A stretch of DNA of 64,000 bases. Source: Thermohalobaculum sp050043005 (GTDB lineage: Bacteria; Pseudomonadota; Alphaproteobacteria; Rhodobacterales; Rhodobacteraceae). The stretch spans positions 1 through 64,000 of the forward strand of contig JBHJIZ010000062.1 in the NCBI GenBank assembly GCA_050043005.1. Reading direction: 5' to 3'. The stretch's first letter is position 1. The number at the start of each line of letters is the position of its first letter. The notes beneath the pieces were generated by a model, which saw only the letters and a program-made list of their open reading frames with translations, made no database searches and had not been told where the DNA came from. Positions 25,140 to 34,807 of the stretch are shown here, piece by piece. The position numbers were made by a program, and so were the translations under genes.

Positions 25140-25877
25140 TCAGAAACCGAGATTAAGGTTGGCTGCGACGCCGACATCCGGAGTCGCATCAGTCAGGCCG
25201 ATGAATGTCCCGAAGTGGAAGTCGACCTCTCCGTCATCAACCACGAACTCATAGTCGAGCGCAGGCCCGGCGAAATGTTCCTGGTCATTGACCGATGGCG
25301 CACCGTCGAAGACCTGTTCGATCTCTCCGTGGATTTCGACACCGACGTCCAGTCCACCGCCGACGTCGTACATGACACCCATGGCGTAGTCGAAGCTGGT
25401 TGCCCCATCCTCGCCAATCGGGATTTCAAAGAAGGTGTTGGTCACAACCGATGTGGGGCCACTGACGACCTCGAAGACCGGCCCGACGGTGAAGGTAATG
25501 TCCTCGCTTCCATCAAGATTGAAGTTCCACGCAGAGTACAAACTGACGGCGTAGGGGCTTGGCGCTTCCCCTTCGCCGCTACCAACGATCTGGAAATTGT
25601 TCGACCATTCGATTGCACCGAGGTCGAACGTATCGCCCTGGCGGTTTTCGATTTCGACGGCGAAACCAGTGTCCCAGAACCGAAAAGCACCGTAGTTCAC
25701 GCCAAACGAATGCTCGGAGCGGATGTCACCAGACCGGACGCTGCCAACGCTGATCGAGTTGACGATTTCCATCTCGACCTGCTGCGAAGCCGTGCGGGCG
25801 TCCTCGATCTCGAAGTCAGCAAAGGCAGGCCCGTAGGCTAGAACCGCGATGGCCGCGATAAGTGCCGTCCTGTTCAT
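25140..25877 (-). CDS. Outer-membrane beta-barrel protein, substrate unknown
   Basis: About 245 residues from ATG 25877, chosen because the protein then begins with a clean signal peptide (MNRTALIAAIAVLAYGPAFA). The rest alternates strands with Asp/Gly-rich turns (GVNYGAFRFWDTGFAVEIENRQ, MGVMYDVGGGLDVGVEIHGE) and ends NLNLGF, a typical C-terminal Phe. The pattern is that of an 8-12 strand outer-membrane barrel. No family name is certain. It is divergent from the peptide export operon. Confidence 0.65.
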   Translation of the reverse strand: MNRTALIAAIAVLAYGPAFADFEIEDARTASQQVEMEIVNSISVGSVRSGDIRSEHSFGVNYGAFRFWDTGFAVEIENRQGDTFDLGAIEWSNNFQIVGSGEGEAPSPYAVSLYSAWNFNLDGSEDITFTVGPVFEVVSGPTSVVTNTFFEIPIGEDGATSFDYAMGVMYDVGGGLDVGVEIHGEIEQVFDGAPSVNDQEHFAGPALDYEFVVDDGEVDFHFGTFIGLTDATPDVGVAANLNLGF

Positions 25878-26252
25878 CACTGTCACCATCCCAATGCTGA
25901 TTACCTGTCGTTGAAGATTTTCAACATCTACTTGCACTTGGCAAGGGCACGAGATCGAACGCGCCGCTTTGGCGCACAGCGGTTGCATCAAAGACTCACT
26001 TTTCCCGGATTGGTTCGCCTAGCCTTCGTCGCATTGAACGGCGATCTTCACCTTCAGTCCTGCTGGCGCCGTGGCACTCACGGCTCTGCGCGGCGCACCG
26101 ACGCCATTCATGTTTGGTGCGGTCAAAGGGGCTTTCGGTCTCGTCCCACAACCACGCGTTCGGCGTGTATTCAGCCTTGCTTGCGTGTGCGCGGCCACGT
26201 CACGTAAACTGGTCCGCAGAAAGCGGGCCGGGCAGTCCCGTGGGGGAGCCTT
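25878..26252. promoter_or_regulatory. Divergent intergenic region before the peptide export operon
   Basis: About 375 bases between a barrel gene (minus) and the HlyD gene (plus). Promoters for both must lie here. I looked for a short leader peptide with a Gly-Gly or Gly-Ala cleavage site and found none I can support. Confidence 0.4.
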
Positions 26253-27548
26253 ATGGCGAGAGAGATTTTTCGGAAGGCCGCGCTGGAGCGCATGGCGTCG
26301 CCCGAGCGCACGGATCATCCGACGATGCTTGTCGGTGCCTCCGGGTGGCTGATCCTGAGCGCCTTTCTCGTCGCGATCGTGGCCGGTGCCGCCTGGGCGG
26401 TTCAAACGCAAGCCCCGGTCAAGGTTACCGCCCAGGGCATTCTGATCGCCCGCGCCGGACTGGTCGAGATTTCCTCGGAACAAGGAGGCACGCTGCAGGA
26501 GGTGCTGGTGCAACCCGGCGATCCCGTAGCGGTCGGTCAGGTCGTCGCGACACTCTCCCGGTCGGAACTGCGGCGGGAACTGGCTGCCGCGACCGCAAAG
26601 CTGGAAGATCTGGAAAACCGCTTCGAACGGCTTCGCCTGGCGAACGAGGCCCGGACAGACCGCGAGGGAAGATCGGACCAGCAACGCCTGATCACCATCG
26701 CCCAGACGCGTGAAACGCTGAAGGAGCGGCGGATTCTTTTGGCCGAGCGTTCCGAAAAGCTCGCGCCACTGGCAGCGCGTAAGACTGTGCCGGAGATTCG
26801 ATTGATCGAAGCTCAGATCGCGGTCGCCGATGTAGACGAACGCCTGGCAGCATTGGAGGAGGATGCTCAGAAGATCATGCTGGATGCGGCCGAGCGCGCC
26901 TCGCAACGCGAGATCGAGCAGCTCGAGGACCGCCTGGATATCGAAGAGCAGACCCGCATCATCGGACGCCTGAATGCTCAGCTCTCCGAGGAGAAAGTCG
27001 TCACGTCGACATATGAAGGACAAGTCGTCGAGATCAAGGTCAATCCGGGCGACGTCCTGACACCAGGCGCTGCCTTGGCGACACTCGCGCCGTTGGATCT
27101 GACGCAGAACCTGCAGGCCCTGATGTATGTGCCCCCTGCCGATGGGAAACGGATTGCCCCGGGCATGGTGGCAGAGATCGCCCCGACAACCGTTGAACGC
27201 GAAGTCTTCGGCCATATCCTGGGAGAGGTTGTTTCGGTCGCCCCCCTCCCCGCAACGCCCGAGGGAATGCGCCGCGTTCTACAGAATGATCAACTCGTCG
27301 AGCAATTGTCGCTGGGTGGTGCGCCGATCGAAGTGCGCCTTTCTCTGACCCGTGATCCCGCAACTGCGACGGGCTTTGCGTGGTCGTCATCGGAAGGGCC
27401 GACAAGCGGCGTCAATGCTGGGACGCTGTTGGAGGGCAAGGTGATCGTCGAGGAACGCGCGTTGCTCGACCTGATGTTGCCGGGAGCCACAGCAACAATA
27501 GGCCGGGTGCTCGACAACCCTGCATCCGCCCCGTCCGAGGGTGGATAG
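26253..27548 (+). CDS. HlyD-family adaptor of an NHLP-type peptide export system
   Basis: A 431-residue periplasmic adaptor. It has a short cytoplasmic N-terminus, one membrane segment (about 28-50), a split lipoyl/barrel-sandwich domain (ILIARAGLVEISSEQGGTLQEVLVQPGDPV and later YEGQVVEIKVNPGDVLTPG) and a coiled-coil hairpin in between. Its position before a C39-peptidase ABC and a second ABC identifies it as the adaptor of the NHLP (nitrile-hydratase-leader-peptide) bacteriocin type exporter. It spans the periplasm between the ABC transporter and the outer membrane. It is first in a tight four-gene operon. Confidence 0.85.
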   Translation: MAREIFRKAALERMASPERTDHPTMLVGASGWLILSAFLVAIVAGAAWAVQTQAPVKVTAQGILIARAGLVEISSEQGGTLQEVLVQPGDPVAVGQVVATLSRSELRRELAAATAKLEDLENRFERLRLANEARTDREGRSDQQRLITIAQTRETLKERRILLAERSEKLAPLAARKTVPEIRLIEAQIAVADVDERLAALEEDAQKIMLDAAERASQREIEQLEDRLDIEEQTRIIGRLNAQLSEEKVVTSTYEGQVVEIKVNPGDVLTPGAALATLAPLDLTQNLQALMYVPPADGKRIAPGMVAEIAPTTVEREVFGHILGEVVSVAPLPATPEGMRRVLQNDQLVEQLSLGGAPIEVRLSLTRDPATATGFAWSSSEGPTSGVNAGTLLEGKVIVEERALLDLMLPGATATIGRVLDNPASAPSEGG

Positions 27549-27557
27549 AGCCGCCGC

Positions 27558-29705
27558 ATGTTCGGTCTGTCCCGCATCGCACGCACGCAGTCAGTGCTGC
27601 AACTGGAGGCCGCGGAATGCGGCGCTGCCTCGCTGTCCATGGTGCTGGGCTATTTCGGGCGGTTCGCCGCGTTGGACGAATTGCGTACGCTGTGCGGCGT
27701 GTCGCGTGATGGCGCCAAGGCTTCGAGCCTGCTGAAGGCCGCGCGTACCTTTGGTCTGAACGCCAAAGGCATGAAGGCCGAGCCGCATCACCTGAAGGAC
27801 ATGGCCGGGCCGATGATCGCCTTTGTCAACTTCAACCACTTTCTCGTGGTCGAAGGCATCAGAGGGGACCGCGTTTACTTGAACGATCCAGCATCAGGGC
27901 GGCGTTCCGAGACAATGGAGGAGTTTTCGAACAGCTTTACCGGTGTTGTCCTGTGCTTCGAAAAGGGAGAGCAGTTCAAGCGTGGCGACACGCGGCCGAG
28001 ATTGCTGCCATCTCTGGCTCAGCGAACGATCGGTTTCCGGAGCGCGATCCTGTTCGTCTTCCTGGTGGCTTTGGCGCTCGTGATCCCGGGCATCATCGTT
28101 CCCTTGTTCAGCCAGGTTTTCGTCGACTGGGTTCTCGTGCGCGCACTGGATGACTGGCTGGCGCCGCTGTTGATCGGCATGGGCATCACGGCGGCGGTAC
28201 GCTTCATTCTGATCCGCCTTCAGGGCATGGCGATGCTGCGGCTGAAAGAGGCGATGACACTGTCCACCGGGCGTCATTTGTTCTGGCATATGCTGCGCCT
28301 GCCGATCAGCTTCTTCGATCAGCGTTTTGCCGGTGAGATCGCCGACCGGATGCGGTTGAACGAAGGGCTCGTCAGCCTGCTGACAGGCGATCTTGCCACG
28401 GCCGCGTTGAATGTCATCACCGCATCGTTGTTCCTGTGCGTGATGCTGTTCTACCATGTCCCACTGGCTCTGGGCGTGCTGGCACTGGCCGCGATCAACG
28501 TTGTCGTACTGCTCGCCTCGACACGCATCCTCTCGGAACGCTATCGCAAGTTGTCCATCGAAAGCGGCAAGTACATGGGCGCGCGCGTCGCCGGGCTGCG
28601 AGATATGGAGACGTTCAAGGCCTCCGGTGCCGAAGATATGCTTTTTGCCCGTTGGACGGGATTGCAGGCGAACGTCGTCAACGGCAGTCAGGCTGTCGCC
28701 CGAATCTCGGCATGGATCAGCCCGCTGCCGGCGCTGATCTCGACACTGATCGCGGTCCTTGTGCTGATCGGCGGCGGCTATGCGGTCATGCTGGGGCAAC
28801 TTACACTGGGGGAGTTGGTCGCATTTCAGTCCTTGTCGGCGAGCTTCGCGGCGCCGGTGGCCGGTCTCGCCGGATTCGGCGCCGAGCTTCAACAACTCCG
28901 CAGTTACACGCAGCGGTTGGACGATATTCTCGAGCAAGACGTTGACCCGGCCTTTGCCCCGGAACGACCCGTGGTCCCCGAACGCTTGCCCAAGGGACGG
29001 GTTATCCTGCGCGATGTGTCGTTCGGGTATGCGCCTTTGGATCCGCCGCTGATCGACAAACTGTCGTTGGAGCTGGAGCCTGGGATCCGGGTCGCCCTGG
29101 TCGGTGCATCAGGTTCGGGCAAAACGACAGTCGGCAAGCTGATCACTGGCATGGTGGTCCCGCGTGACGGCGAGGTTCTGATCGATGGGCAGCCCCATGC
29201 GGAATGGCCCCGGCGTGCCTTGGCGGCGCGGCTGGCATATGTCAGGCAAGAGGTCGTGCTGTTCGCTGGATCGGTCCGGGACAACCTGACCCTCTGGGAT
29301 CGATCGGTCCCCGAGACAGCACTGATTGCCGCGACCCACGACGCTCAGATCCACGAGACGATCTCGGCCCGTCCCGGCGGTTACGAAGCAGAGATCCGCG
29401 AAGGCGGCAGCAACTTCTCCGGTGGCGAGAAACAGCGGATAGAGATCGCGCGTGCGCTGGCGACAGAGCCTTCGATCATCGTTCTGGACGAGGCAACCTC
29501 GGCGCTGGATCCGGTAACGGAGCAAAACGTGATGGAGGCGATACGGCGTCGCGGGACGACCTGCATTGTGATCGCGCACCGACTCTCGGCCAACCGGGAT
29601 TGCGATGAAATTGTGGTTCTCGACCAGGGCCAGGTTATCGCGCGTGGGCGCCATGATGCCCTCATGGCCGCTGGCGGCATCTATGCCCGGCTGATCGAGG
29701 CCTGA
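27558..29705 (+). CDS. Peptidase-containing ABC transporter (C39 peptidase, permease, ATPase) of NHLP type
   Basis: A 715-residue protein that both trims and exports peptides. The N-terminal C39 domain has the active residues Gln15, Cys21 (ECGAAS), His94 (NHF) and Asp110 (NDP). A six-helix permease follows (about 165-430), then the ATPase with Walker A GASGSGKTT, signature SGGEKQR and Walker B IIVLDEATSALD. It starts 9 bases after the HlyD gene and ends 2 bases before the second ABC gene. It should cut the leader at a double-Gly type site and move the core peptide to the periplasm. Confidence 0.93.
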   Translation: MFGLSRIARTQSVLQLEAAECGAASLSMVLGYFGRFAALDELRTLCGVSRDGAKASSLLKAARTFGLNAKGMKAEPHHLKDMAGPMIAFVNFNHFLVVEGIRGDRVYLNDPASGRRSETMEEFSNSFTGVVLCFEKGEQFKRGDTRPRLLPSLAQRTIGFRSAILFVFLVALALVIPGIIVPLFSQVFVDWVLVRALDDWLAPLLIGMGITAAVRFILIRLQGMAMLRLKEAMTLSTGRHLFWHMLRLPISFFDQRFAGEIADRMRLNEGLVSLLTGDLATAALNVITASLFLCVMLFYHVPLALGVLALAAINVVVLLASTRILSERYRKLSIESGKYMGARVAGLRDMETFKASGAEDMLFARWTGLQANVVNGSQAVARISAWISPLPALISTLIAVLVLIGGGYAVMLGQLTLGELVAFQSLSASFAAPVAGLAGFGAELQQLRSYTQRLDDILEQDVDPAFAPERPVVPERLPKGRVILRDVSFGYAPLDPPLIDKLSLELEPGIRVALVGASGSGKTTVGKLITGMVVPRDGEVLIDGQPHAEWPRRALAARLAYVRQEVVLFAGSVRDNLTLWDRSVPETALIAATHDAQIHETISARPGGYEAEIREGGSNFSGGEKQRIEIARALATEPSIIVLDEATSALDPVTEQNVMEAIRRRGTTCIVIAHRLSANRDCDEIVVLDQGQVIARGRHDALMAAGGIYARLIEA

Positions 29706-29707
29706 GC

Positions 29708-32476
29708 ATGGAACCGAACCCACTCGCCCCGTCCGAAAGCGGTCCGATCGTACCAGGCGAGCTGGTTCTTTCCGGTGGCGCACCGATTGCACTTCCGGCA
29801 CGCTCTGCGTGTTGGCGCGTGACCGACGGCAGCGTCGAGGCATACCTGGCCTGGCCGAACGGACGCCGGATGGTCACGGTCGCGGGACCCGGCGCTCTTC
29901 TGTTCGGGATTGCCGGCGGCTCCTCCGCTGCTGCTGCACTCAGCCTTGTCGCTCCGGGCGGCGCTCGGCTCGAACAGACCACACCCGAGTTCGATGAGTT
30001 GTGTGCGGGCGCCGATGCTTGGGTTCATGCGTTAGTGCGCGGAGTCTCGTCACGCGCCCCAGAGGCCACCTTCACTCTGGATGCCGCCGCCATGTTGGCC
30101 GTCGAGGACGGAGAGATTCTGACGGCCGAACAACACGTGCTCTGGTTGTCCTCCGGTCCCGGCCCGGTTCTGGATTTCAACCTGACGGGAGAAATGGTGC
30201 TGGCGCCCGATGTGATTGGCCTGGCAGGATCGCTTTTCGTGCAGGTCCGCGGCCGCGGTGATGTCCGTGTCAGGACAACCGCCGACCTCGGAAGCCAACG
30301 GATCCCCGATGCAGTCTCGGGACTCGCGCAGGCCGTGACGGCTGTGTTCGACCAGCAGAACGCTGCGACCGACGCCCAAGCCTTGAGGCGGCTGACCGGG
30401 CTGCCTGGAACGGATGATGCCAGGGCAGAAAGCGGGATCGACAGTGCGTTTGCACGTCTCTGGCAACTCCACCGCATCCCAATCGCCGAACGCCCGATCC
30501 TGCCTGCGGGGGCTGAGGCAATGCCAACGTCCGCTCTGGCACGCATTTCCGGATTTCGGGCGCGCAAGATCACGTTGGAACCGGGATGGCACCGTCGCGA
30601 TCATGGTGCTCTGCTCATCCGGAAACAGAGCGAGGGTTCGCCGCTTGAGGCTCTGATCTGGGATGGCCGTTGCTACAGTTCGGATGTTGCGCGGGTGACC
30701 GAGGCGGACGCTGCCGCCTACCGGCACGCGGCACATGCGATCTCCGCTGCCTTGCCGCTTAAGATCAAGGGCATCTGGTCGCTCGCCTATCACGTCATGC
30801 GTTCGGGCAATTCCCGCGACGCGGGTTTAGCGGCCGCGGCCGCGGCGGGTGTCGCACTCATCGGCATTCTCACACCGCTCGCCACAAGCTGGCTTTTGTC
30901 GGACATCGTTCCGTCCGGCGCGGCAGGGCTGCTGATTGCCGTCGGAATTGCACTGGCGTGTGGCGCGCTGGTGTCGTCGACGCTTGGCATCGCCCGAACC
31001 GTTGCAACGACCCGGATAGAAGGCCGTGGGGCTACCGTTCTGGCGGCGGCTCTGACGGACCGGATCCTTCGACTGCCAACGCGCTTCTTCAAGGAATTCT
31101 CGGCCGGGGACCTGAACCAGAGGCTGCAGAACGTCGATCAGATGCGTCAGCTTGCGGTTTCGATCGTGATGAGCGCTGGCCTGACGGCAATCCTGTCGAT
31201 CGTCTATCTCGGTGTACTGTTTTACTACGACACCAATCTTGCGCTGATCGGTTTGGCGCTGGTCGCAGTCTATATCGTCGCCGTGATCATCGCGCGTGTC
31301 TTGCAGATGGAGGCAATCCGCGAGGCCGCATCCCTGGACGGTGAGATCGCCGGGCTAACATACGAGACGCTGGAGGGTGTCGGTAAACTCCGTGCCTCGG
31401 CAGCCGAGGAGCGGGCGATGGAGCGCTGGCTGGACGTCTATCGGCGCGAGCGCGCTGCTGGCGTGCGGGCCGGACGTGTCGGCGTCAACTTCGGAGCCTT
31501 CGCAGACACCTATCAAACGGTGACCCTGATGGCACTATTCGCGGGCGCTGGCGCTTTATCGGCGCTGGACGCGTCCGCCGGCGTGTTCATCGGTTTTCTC
31601 GCGGCGTTCGGGTCGTTTCAAGGTGCGTTTGTCGGCCTGAGTCAGGCCTTGCTCCAGATCTATTCGGCGCAGCCATTGGTCGAGCGCGCCCGCCCAATCC
31701 TGGAGGCCGCACCCGAAGTCGATCCCGGCAGAAGCGACCCCGGCATCTTGAAAGGCGCGATCGAGGGATCGGGCTTGACGTTCGCTTATGCCGAAGGGCT
31801 TCCACCCGTCCTGAACAATCTGTCGTTCGAAGTCAGGCCGGGAGAGCACATGGCGATCGTCGGCGGGTCCGGATCCGGCAAGTCGACCCTGCTGCGCGTT
31901 CTTCTGGGTTTCGAGACGCCCCAGCGAGGATCCATCCTCTATGACGGTCAGGATCTGGCGCGGTTGGATCTGACGCGCGTGCGCAGCCAGATCGGTGTGG
32001 TGCTGCAAGCCAGCCAACTGTTTGCAGGATCGATCCTGGAGAACGTTCGCGGTTCGACAAGCACGCCGCTGGAAGACTGTCTCAAGGCCGTCGAACGTGC
32101 GGGGCTGGCGCGCGATCTGCAGGTCTTTGCGATGGGTATCCATACGCCGATCACCGAGGGCGCCGGAACCCTTTCAGGCGGGCAACGTCAGCGTATCCTG
32201 ATCGCTCGGGCGCTGGCCGCAAACCCGAACATCCTTTTCTTCGACGAGGCGACATCGGCATTGGACAACGCGACCCAGGCCATCGTCTCGCACACATTGG
32301 ATCTGTTGAAAGTAACGCGGATCACCATCGCACACAGGCTCTCGACCGTCCGCAACGCCGATCGAATTTGTGTGCTGCAGGACGGCAAGTTCATCGAGCA
32401 AGGCACATTCGACGAATTGATGACCCTTGACGGTGCCTTTACCGCACTGGCACGACGACAGTTGACCGAGGAATGA
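29708..32476 (+). CDS. Second ABC transporter (permease-ATPase) of the NHLP export system
   Basis: A 922-residue protein, longer than usual ABC half-transporters. The N-terminal 370 residues have no peptidase motif and match the extra domain of the second NHLP transporter. A permease (about 370-660) and an ATPase follow, with Walker A GGSGSGKST, signature LSGGQRQR and Walker B ILFFDEATSALD. Together with the preceding protein it may form a heterodimeric exporter. It is translationally linked (2-base gap) to the preceding gene. Confidence 0.88.
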   Translation: MEPNPLAPSESGPIVPGELVLSGGAPIALPARSACWRVTDGSVEAYLAWPNGRRMVTVAGPGALLFGIAGGSSAAAALSLVAPGGARLEQTTPEFDELCAGADAWVHALVRGVSSRAPEATFTLDAAAMLAVEDGEILTAEQHVLWLSSGPGPVLDFNLTGEMVLAPDVIGLAGSLFVQVRGRGDVRVRTTADLGSQRIPDAVSGLAQAVTAVFDQQNAATDAQALRRLTGLPGTDDARAESGIDSAFARLWQLHRIPIAERPILPAGAEAMPTSALARISGFRARKITLEPGWHRRDHGALLIRKQSEGSPLEALIWDGRCYSSDVARVTEADAAAYRHAAHAISAALPLKIKGIWSLAYHVMRSGNSRDAGLAAAAAAGVALIGILTPLATSWLLSDIVPSGAAGLLIAVGIALACGALVSSTLGIARTVATTRIEGRGATVLAAALTDRILRLPTRFFKEFSAGDLNQRLQNVDQMRQLAVSIVMSAGLTAILSIVYLGVLFYYDTNLALIGLALVAVYIVAVIIARVLQMEAIREAASLDGEIAGLTYETLEGVGKLRASAAEERAMERWLDVYRRERAAGVRAGRVGVNFGAFADTYQTVTLMALFAGAGALSALDASAGVFIGFLAAFGSFQGAFVGLSQALLQIYSAQPLVERARPILEAAPEVDPGRSDPGILKGAIEGSGLTFAYAEGLPPVLNNLSFEVRPGEHMAIVGGSGSGKSTLLRVLLGFETPQRGSILYDGQDLARLDLTRVRSQIGVVLQASQLFAGSILENVRGSTSTPLEDCLKAVERAGLARDLQVFAMGIHTPITEGAGTLSGGQRQRILIARALAANPNILFFDEATSALDNATQAIVSHTLDLLKVTRITIAHRLSTVRNADRICVLQDGKFIEQGTFDELMTLDGAFTALARRQLTEE

Positions 32477-32483
32477 AGACGAC

Positions 32484-32987
32484 ATGCGCAAGGGCCTGAT
32501 AATTCTTGCAGATCTGAAAGACGAAGATCTGATCCTGCTCTCGCGGATGGGCAAGCTGCGCGAGATTGCGCCGCGCGAAACCCTGATTGCAGCAGGCCGC
32601 GAGGTCCAGGACCTGTTCGTGATCACCGAGGGCCGGTTTCGCGTCGAAGTCAGCGGAACGATGGTCGCGGAACTGGCAACCGGAGATGTCCTGGGCGAAA
32701 TGTCGTTCGTCGAAAAGCGGGCACCCGGCGCCTCGGTGCTTGCTGATGGGCCCGCTCGGGTGCTCGCGATACCGCGTGAAGACCTGTTGCGGGAGTTCGC
32801 GCACAACGACGGATTCGCGGCCCGGTTCTATCGGGCGTTGGCCGTATTTCTCTCGGATCGATTGCGTGCGATGACCCCGTCCGATGGTGGCGAAGAGATC
32901 GACGAGGGGCTGCTGGACACCCTTCATGTCGCCGGAGATCGGATGATCCGGCTGATCGGACTGCTGGAAGGCGAGGCAGACACGTAG
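32484..32987 (+). CDS. Cyclic-nucleotide-binding domain protein without DNA-binding domain
   Basis: A 167-residue protein beginning 7 bases after the second ABC gene. It consists of one cNMP-binding beta-barrel: VQDLFVITEGRFRVEVSG, then LATGDVLGEMSFVEKRAPGASVLADGPARVLAI, which holds the phosphate-binding cassette (GEMSF, then an R..A-like RAPGAS). The remaining 50 residues are helical and there is no helix-turn-helix. It is likely a local sensor or subunit of the exporter rather than a transcription factor; that role is inferred from the operon. Confidence 0.82.
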   Translation: MRKGLIILADLKDEDLILLSRMGKLREIAPRETLIAAGREVQDLFVITEGRFRVEVSGTMVAELATGDVLGEMSFVEKRAPGASVLADGPARVLAIPREDLLREFAHNDGFAARFYRALAVFLSDRLRAMTPSDGGEEIDEGLLDTLHVAGDRMIRLIGLLEGEADT

Positions 32988-33077
32988 GCGTCAGTCGCAT
33001 CAGGGCCTTTGGAGTGACCGGCGTTAACCGATGTCACGGTTCGCCGATTTTTCATTCCTTTTCCCGAACATGACGGC

Positions 33078-33404
33078 ATGTCGAGATCTGGTCGTTTCAT
33101 GAGCGTCGTCAGAGGATTTGTGCTGACCTCTCTGCTTGTCATTGCCTCCATTGGCCCGGCTACAATCGCGTTGGCGCGTCAGGAACCGATTGCAGGCGAA
33201 CCTATGATCGTGATCGTTGCACCGTGGCAGCATGCTCTACACGTCGCGGCGCGCGCCAACGGTCGTTTCGTTGCTCAAGGCCGCGTGGCGTCCATCGCGC
33301 TCGTCTGGTCAGCTAACCCGGCATTCACCGACTCCCTCTATGCACATGGGGCTTGGCTGGTCTTGAACAGTGACTTGTCGAGTATCTTGTGTCGAACAGA
33401 GTGA
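33078..33404 (+). CDS. Small exported or membrane-anchored hypothetical protein
   Basis: A 108-residue protein with a hydrophobic N-terminal segment (VVRGFVLTSLLVIASIGPATIALA) that looks like a signal peptide; an ATG at 33099 is another possible start. The mature part (IVIVAPWQHALHVAARANGRFV, then LYAHGAWLVLNSD) has no known family that I can name. It ends 4 bases before the chemoreceptor start, so the two are probably co-transcribed. A role as sensor partner is a guess only. Confidence 0.55.
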   Translation: MSRSGRFMSVVRGFVLTSLLVIASIGPATIALARQEPIAGEPMIVIVAPWQHALHVAARANGRFVAQGRVASIALVWSANPAFTDSLYAHGAWLVLNSDLSSILCRTE

Positions 33405-33408
33405 TCAC

Positions 33409-34764
33409 ATGAACAAGTCGCTGAATGTCCCGGGTTTCATGACCGTTTACTGTTGGCTGCACGTGCCTTTGATCGGCGTTATTGCATGGTCGATTGGTGC
33501 AGAGGTGGTAACGCCTGTCATTGTATCGATGGCACTTGCACTGCTGGCCACGCTGGATCGTTGGCGCACACGATCGGCCGGCAGCATCGTACTTGCCTGC
33601 GCACTGATCACTCAGCCCGCCCTTATCGTCGGCGTCATGGCGCAACACCCGTGGCAAGTCGACATGCACATGTACTTCTTTGCGATGATGGCAATCCTGT
33701 CACTGCTGTCGAGCATTCCAGCGCTGATCGCGGCGGCAGGCGTGGTAGCGGGCCATCATCTTGCGTTCAATTTCATGCTGCCCGAGTTGGTGTACCCCGG
33801 TGGTTCGGACTTCTGGCGCACAATGGTCCATGCCGTGATCCTGATTGCTGAAACAGTGGGTCTGTCTTTGATGGTGTACCTGCGCCATCTGCAAGAGGAT
33901 GAAAATGCAGAGAACGCACGGCGCGCTTCGGAGTTCGCCGAGCAGGCAGAGCGCGAACGAACCGCGCAGGAGGAATCCGCGAACGCAATCGCGTTGACGT
34001 TCGACACGGCTACCGAGAACATTTCTGCCGTTGAAACCAGCAGCGGCCGTGTCCGGGACCTGAACGCGAGGATCGCCGACGGCGCGACGCGTCAGACAGC
34101 GTCGGTCCAGAGTGCGTCCGCCGCGGTCGAACAAATGGCCGCGACGTTGCGCCAGTCCTCTGAAAACGCAGAAGAAACTGAACAGATTGCCAAGCGTGCC
34201 TCAGATCGCGCGAACTCGGCGGATCAGACCGTGGTCGAAGCCGTCAAGGCGATGCAGATGATCGCCGAGAAGATCGGTGTTGTTCAGGAGATTGCGCGCC
34301 AAACCGACCTGCTCGCCTTGAATGCCGCCGTGGAAGCAGCGCGCGCAGGTGAGCATGGCAAAGGATTTGCGGTGGTTGCCTCCGAGGTTCGCAAGCTAGC
34401 GGAACGCTCACAGGGTGCGGCGCAAGAGATTTCAGAGCTGTCAAACAATACGATGACGGTCTCGAGCGAGGTCAGCACACTGCTTGGCGAACTTGTGCCG
34501 GAGATCAATCGCACCGCCGAACTCGTCGGCAACATCTCTGCTGCCGCGCGCGAGCAATCCATTGGCACAGAGCAGATGCAAACGGCGATCCGAGACCTCG
34601 ACAATGTCATCGTGCTCTATAACGAACTCACGTCGGAAGCCGCCGATGCAGCCAACGATCTTGGTAGTCGAGCAAGCGTTCTCGTCGATTTGCTGCGCGT
34701 GCGAGGCAACACCGGCACGCAGGCATACAGCAGTGCCGATGAAACCGTCGCTCATGCAGTCTGA
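33409..34764 (+). CDS. Methyl-accepting chemotaxis protein with multi-helix membrane sensor
   Basis: A 451-residue receptor from ATG 33409. The first 165 residues hold five or six membrane segments with His-containing stretches (VDMHMYFFAMMAIL and AGHHLAFNFMLPE). There is no large periplasmic domain and no HAMP I can see. The rest is the signalling hairpin with the strongly conserved tip KIGVVQEIARQTDLLALNAAVEAARAGE (spread motif), which binds CheA/CheW. It would sense a small or membrane-soluble signal; the ligand is unknown. Confidence 0.9.
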   Translation: MNKSLNVPGFMTVYCWLHVPLIGVIAWSIGAEVVTPVIVSMALALLATLDRWRTRSAGSIVLACALITQPALIVGVMAQHPWQVDMHMYFFAMMAILSLLSSIPALIAAAGVVAGHHLAFNFMLPELVYPGGSDFWRTMVHAVILIAETVGLSLMVYLRHLQEDENAENARRASEFAEQAERERTAQEESANAIALTFDTATENISAVETSSGRVRDLNARIADGATRQTASVQSASAAVEQMAATLRQSSENAEETEQIAKRASDRANSADQTVVEAVKAMQMIAEKIGVVQEIARQTDLLALNAAVEAARAGEHGKGFAVVASEVRKLAERSQGAAQEISELSNNTMTVSSEVSTLLGELVPEINRTAELVGNISAAAREQSIGTEQMQTAIRDLDNVIVLYNELTSEAADAANDLGSRASVLVDLLRVRGNTGTQAYSSADETVAHAV

Positions 34765-34807
34765 AACGGGCCGGAACAGCGCCTCGGCGATCCTTGAGAC
34801 GCAGTGA

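Noticed and set aside
25878..26252. Leader-peptide gene for the NHLP exporter
   Set aside because: Short frames here lack a ribosome site and a Gly-Gly or Gly-Ala cleavage site.
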